DNA of 64,000 bases from Nocardia sputorum (GTDB lineage Bacteria > Actinomycetota > Actinomycetes > Mycobacteriales > Mycobacteriaceae). The DNA is taken from positions 6,014,001 through 6,078,000 of the forward strand of contig NZ_AP026978.1 in the NCBI RefSeq assembly GCF_027924405.1, given 5' to 3'. Shown here piece by piece: positions 63,627 to 64,000 of this stretch (position 1 is the stretch's first letter; each line of letters starts with the position of its first letter). The notes below the pieces were generated by a model. The model did no database searches, was not told the DNA's origin, and saw only the letters and a list, made by a program, of their open reading frames with translations. Both the position numbers and the translations under genes were made by a program.

Positions 63627-63952
63627 TGCCCCATAGTCGATGGAAGACGGGTAGAGACCAGGGACTGACCGAGCCCGAGGCCGTCAGCGAAGTGCGTCAT
63701 GAAATCCGACTGGCCATGGAGCTCGCCGCCGCCGTGTACAACCGTCGCACGGAGCTCGGCCTCACCCAAGCCGAACTCGCCGACCGGGCGGGACTGACGC
63801 AGGCGAAGATCTCCCGGATCGAGGGATCCGACGCCGTCCCCACCCTTCCGCTACTGACAAAGCTGGCACGAGCCCTGGACGCATCCCTGAACATCGCCAT
63901 CGATGCCGACGACGCACGCGTCAGCTTCACACCGCACACCAGCGCGGCGTAG
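63626..63952 (+). CDS. XRE-family antitoxin
   Basis: The 108-residue protein has an XRE helix-turn-helix at about residues 43-95 (LGLTQAELADRAGLTQAKIS and IEGSDAVPTLPLLTKLARAL), the HigA type. The ATG overlaps the toxin stop and has an AAAGGAG site 8 bases upstream. The antitoxin should neutralise the toxin and repress the promoter at 63221. Both genes are complete, so the module is probably functional. Confidence 0.85.
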   Translation: MPHSRWKTGRDQGLTEPEAVSEVRHEIRLAMELAAAVYNRRTELGLTQAELADRAGLTQAKISRIEGSDAVPTLPLLTKLARALDASLNIAIDADDARVSFTPHTSAA

Positions 63953-63972
63953 CGCTCGCTGCGGCTTCGCTC
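63953..63972. repeat. Copy of the AGCGAGCG-type repeat
   Basis: The reverse complement, GAGCGAAGCCGCAGCGAGCG, resembles the units at 5759-5985 at the other end of the window. It begins one base after the XRE stop. Confidence 0.45.
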
Positions 63973-64000
63973 GCCCGCGAGTGGCACACCACTGCGCCAT

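Noticed and set aside
1..64000. tRNA genes, rRNA genes, insertion sequences, integrases and phage genes
   Set aside because: I looked for T-loop GGTTCRAATC patterns, transposase or integrase motifs and terminal inverted repeats flanking the 51-kb region and found none that hold up, so the mechanism by which the region was acquired is not visible.

Overview
The window is high-GC actinobacterial DNA. The combination of an ESX/type VII secretion (T7SS) locus carrying PE and PPE genes, ribosomal proteins very close to mycobacterial ones, and DUF4254 and EspG families points to Nocardia or a near relative. I identified genes from translated motifs only; no database search was run.

Layout. Two ribosomal blocks, both on the minus strand, frame the window. 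The right block (62.2 to 56.7 kb) reads rpsH-rplF-rplR-rpsE-rpmD-rplO, then a terminator, then secY-adk-map. The left block (5.5 to 0.5 kb) reads infA-rpmJ-rpsM-rpsK-rpsD-rpoA-rplQ, then a terminator, then truA. In many bacteria map is followed directly by infA. Here about 51 kb of accessory DNA lies between them, and each ribosomal block has its own recognisable promoter (TTGCCC -35 boxes before rpsH and infA).

The accessory region holds an ESX-1-like secretion system. EspI (proline-rich arm plus ParA/MinD ATPase) comes first. A GntR/GNAT pair and a DUF4254 gene follow. Next are the core genes EccC (fused, three ATPase modules), MycP, EccD, EccA, EccB and EccE. After these comes a minus-strand run of eleven genes that appears to be one operon: EspB-like, EspG-like, EspH-like, YbaB-like, EspC-like, a large Esp-like protein, PE, PPE, EspG, EsxB-like and EsxA-like. 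EccC, MycP, EccB, EccD and EccE would form the membrane machine, EccA and the EspG proteins would act as cytosolic chaperones, and the Esx, PE/PPE and Esp proteins would be substrates.

A second minus-strand operon starts at 51.9 kb with a WXG100-like protein and a YbaB-like protein, and continues into a single 14.7-kb gene for a 4,892-residue protein. Its N-terminus is a CpnT-like WXG100-2 domain. It then carries a series of effector-like modules: a possible papain-like deamidase, a PD-(D/E)XK-like nuclease, an HEXXH metallopeptidase, an ADP-ribosyltransferase-like fold, a second nuclease copy that has lost its active site, and seven helical repeats in two arrays. Four smaller genes follow it (hypothetical, DUF6301-like, a TY-Chap-like chaperone and an immunity-like protein). 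This is the most interesting system in the window.

Further right are dtd, a TPR protein that appears to contain an RNA polymerase alpha-CTD-like domain, a second DUF4254 pair and a methyltransferase. Beyond the rpsH promoter are a Uma2-family gene and a RelE/HigB-like toxin with an XRE antitoxin. I found no rRNA, tRNA, CRISPR array, insertion sequence or prophage.
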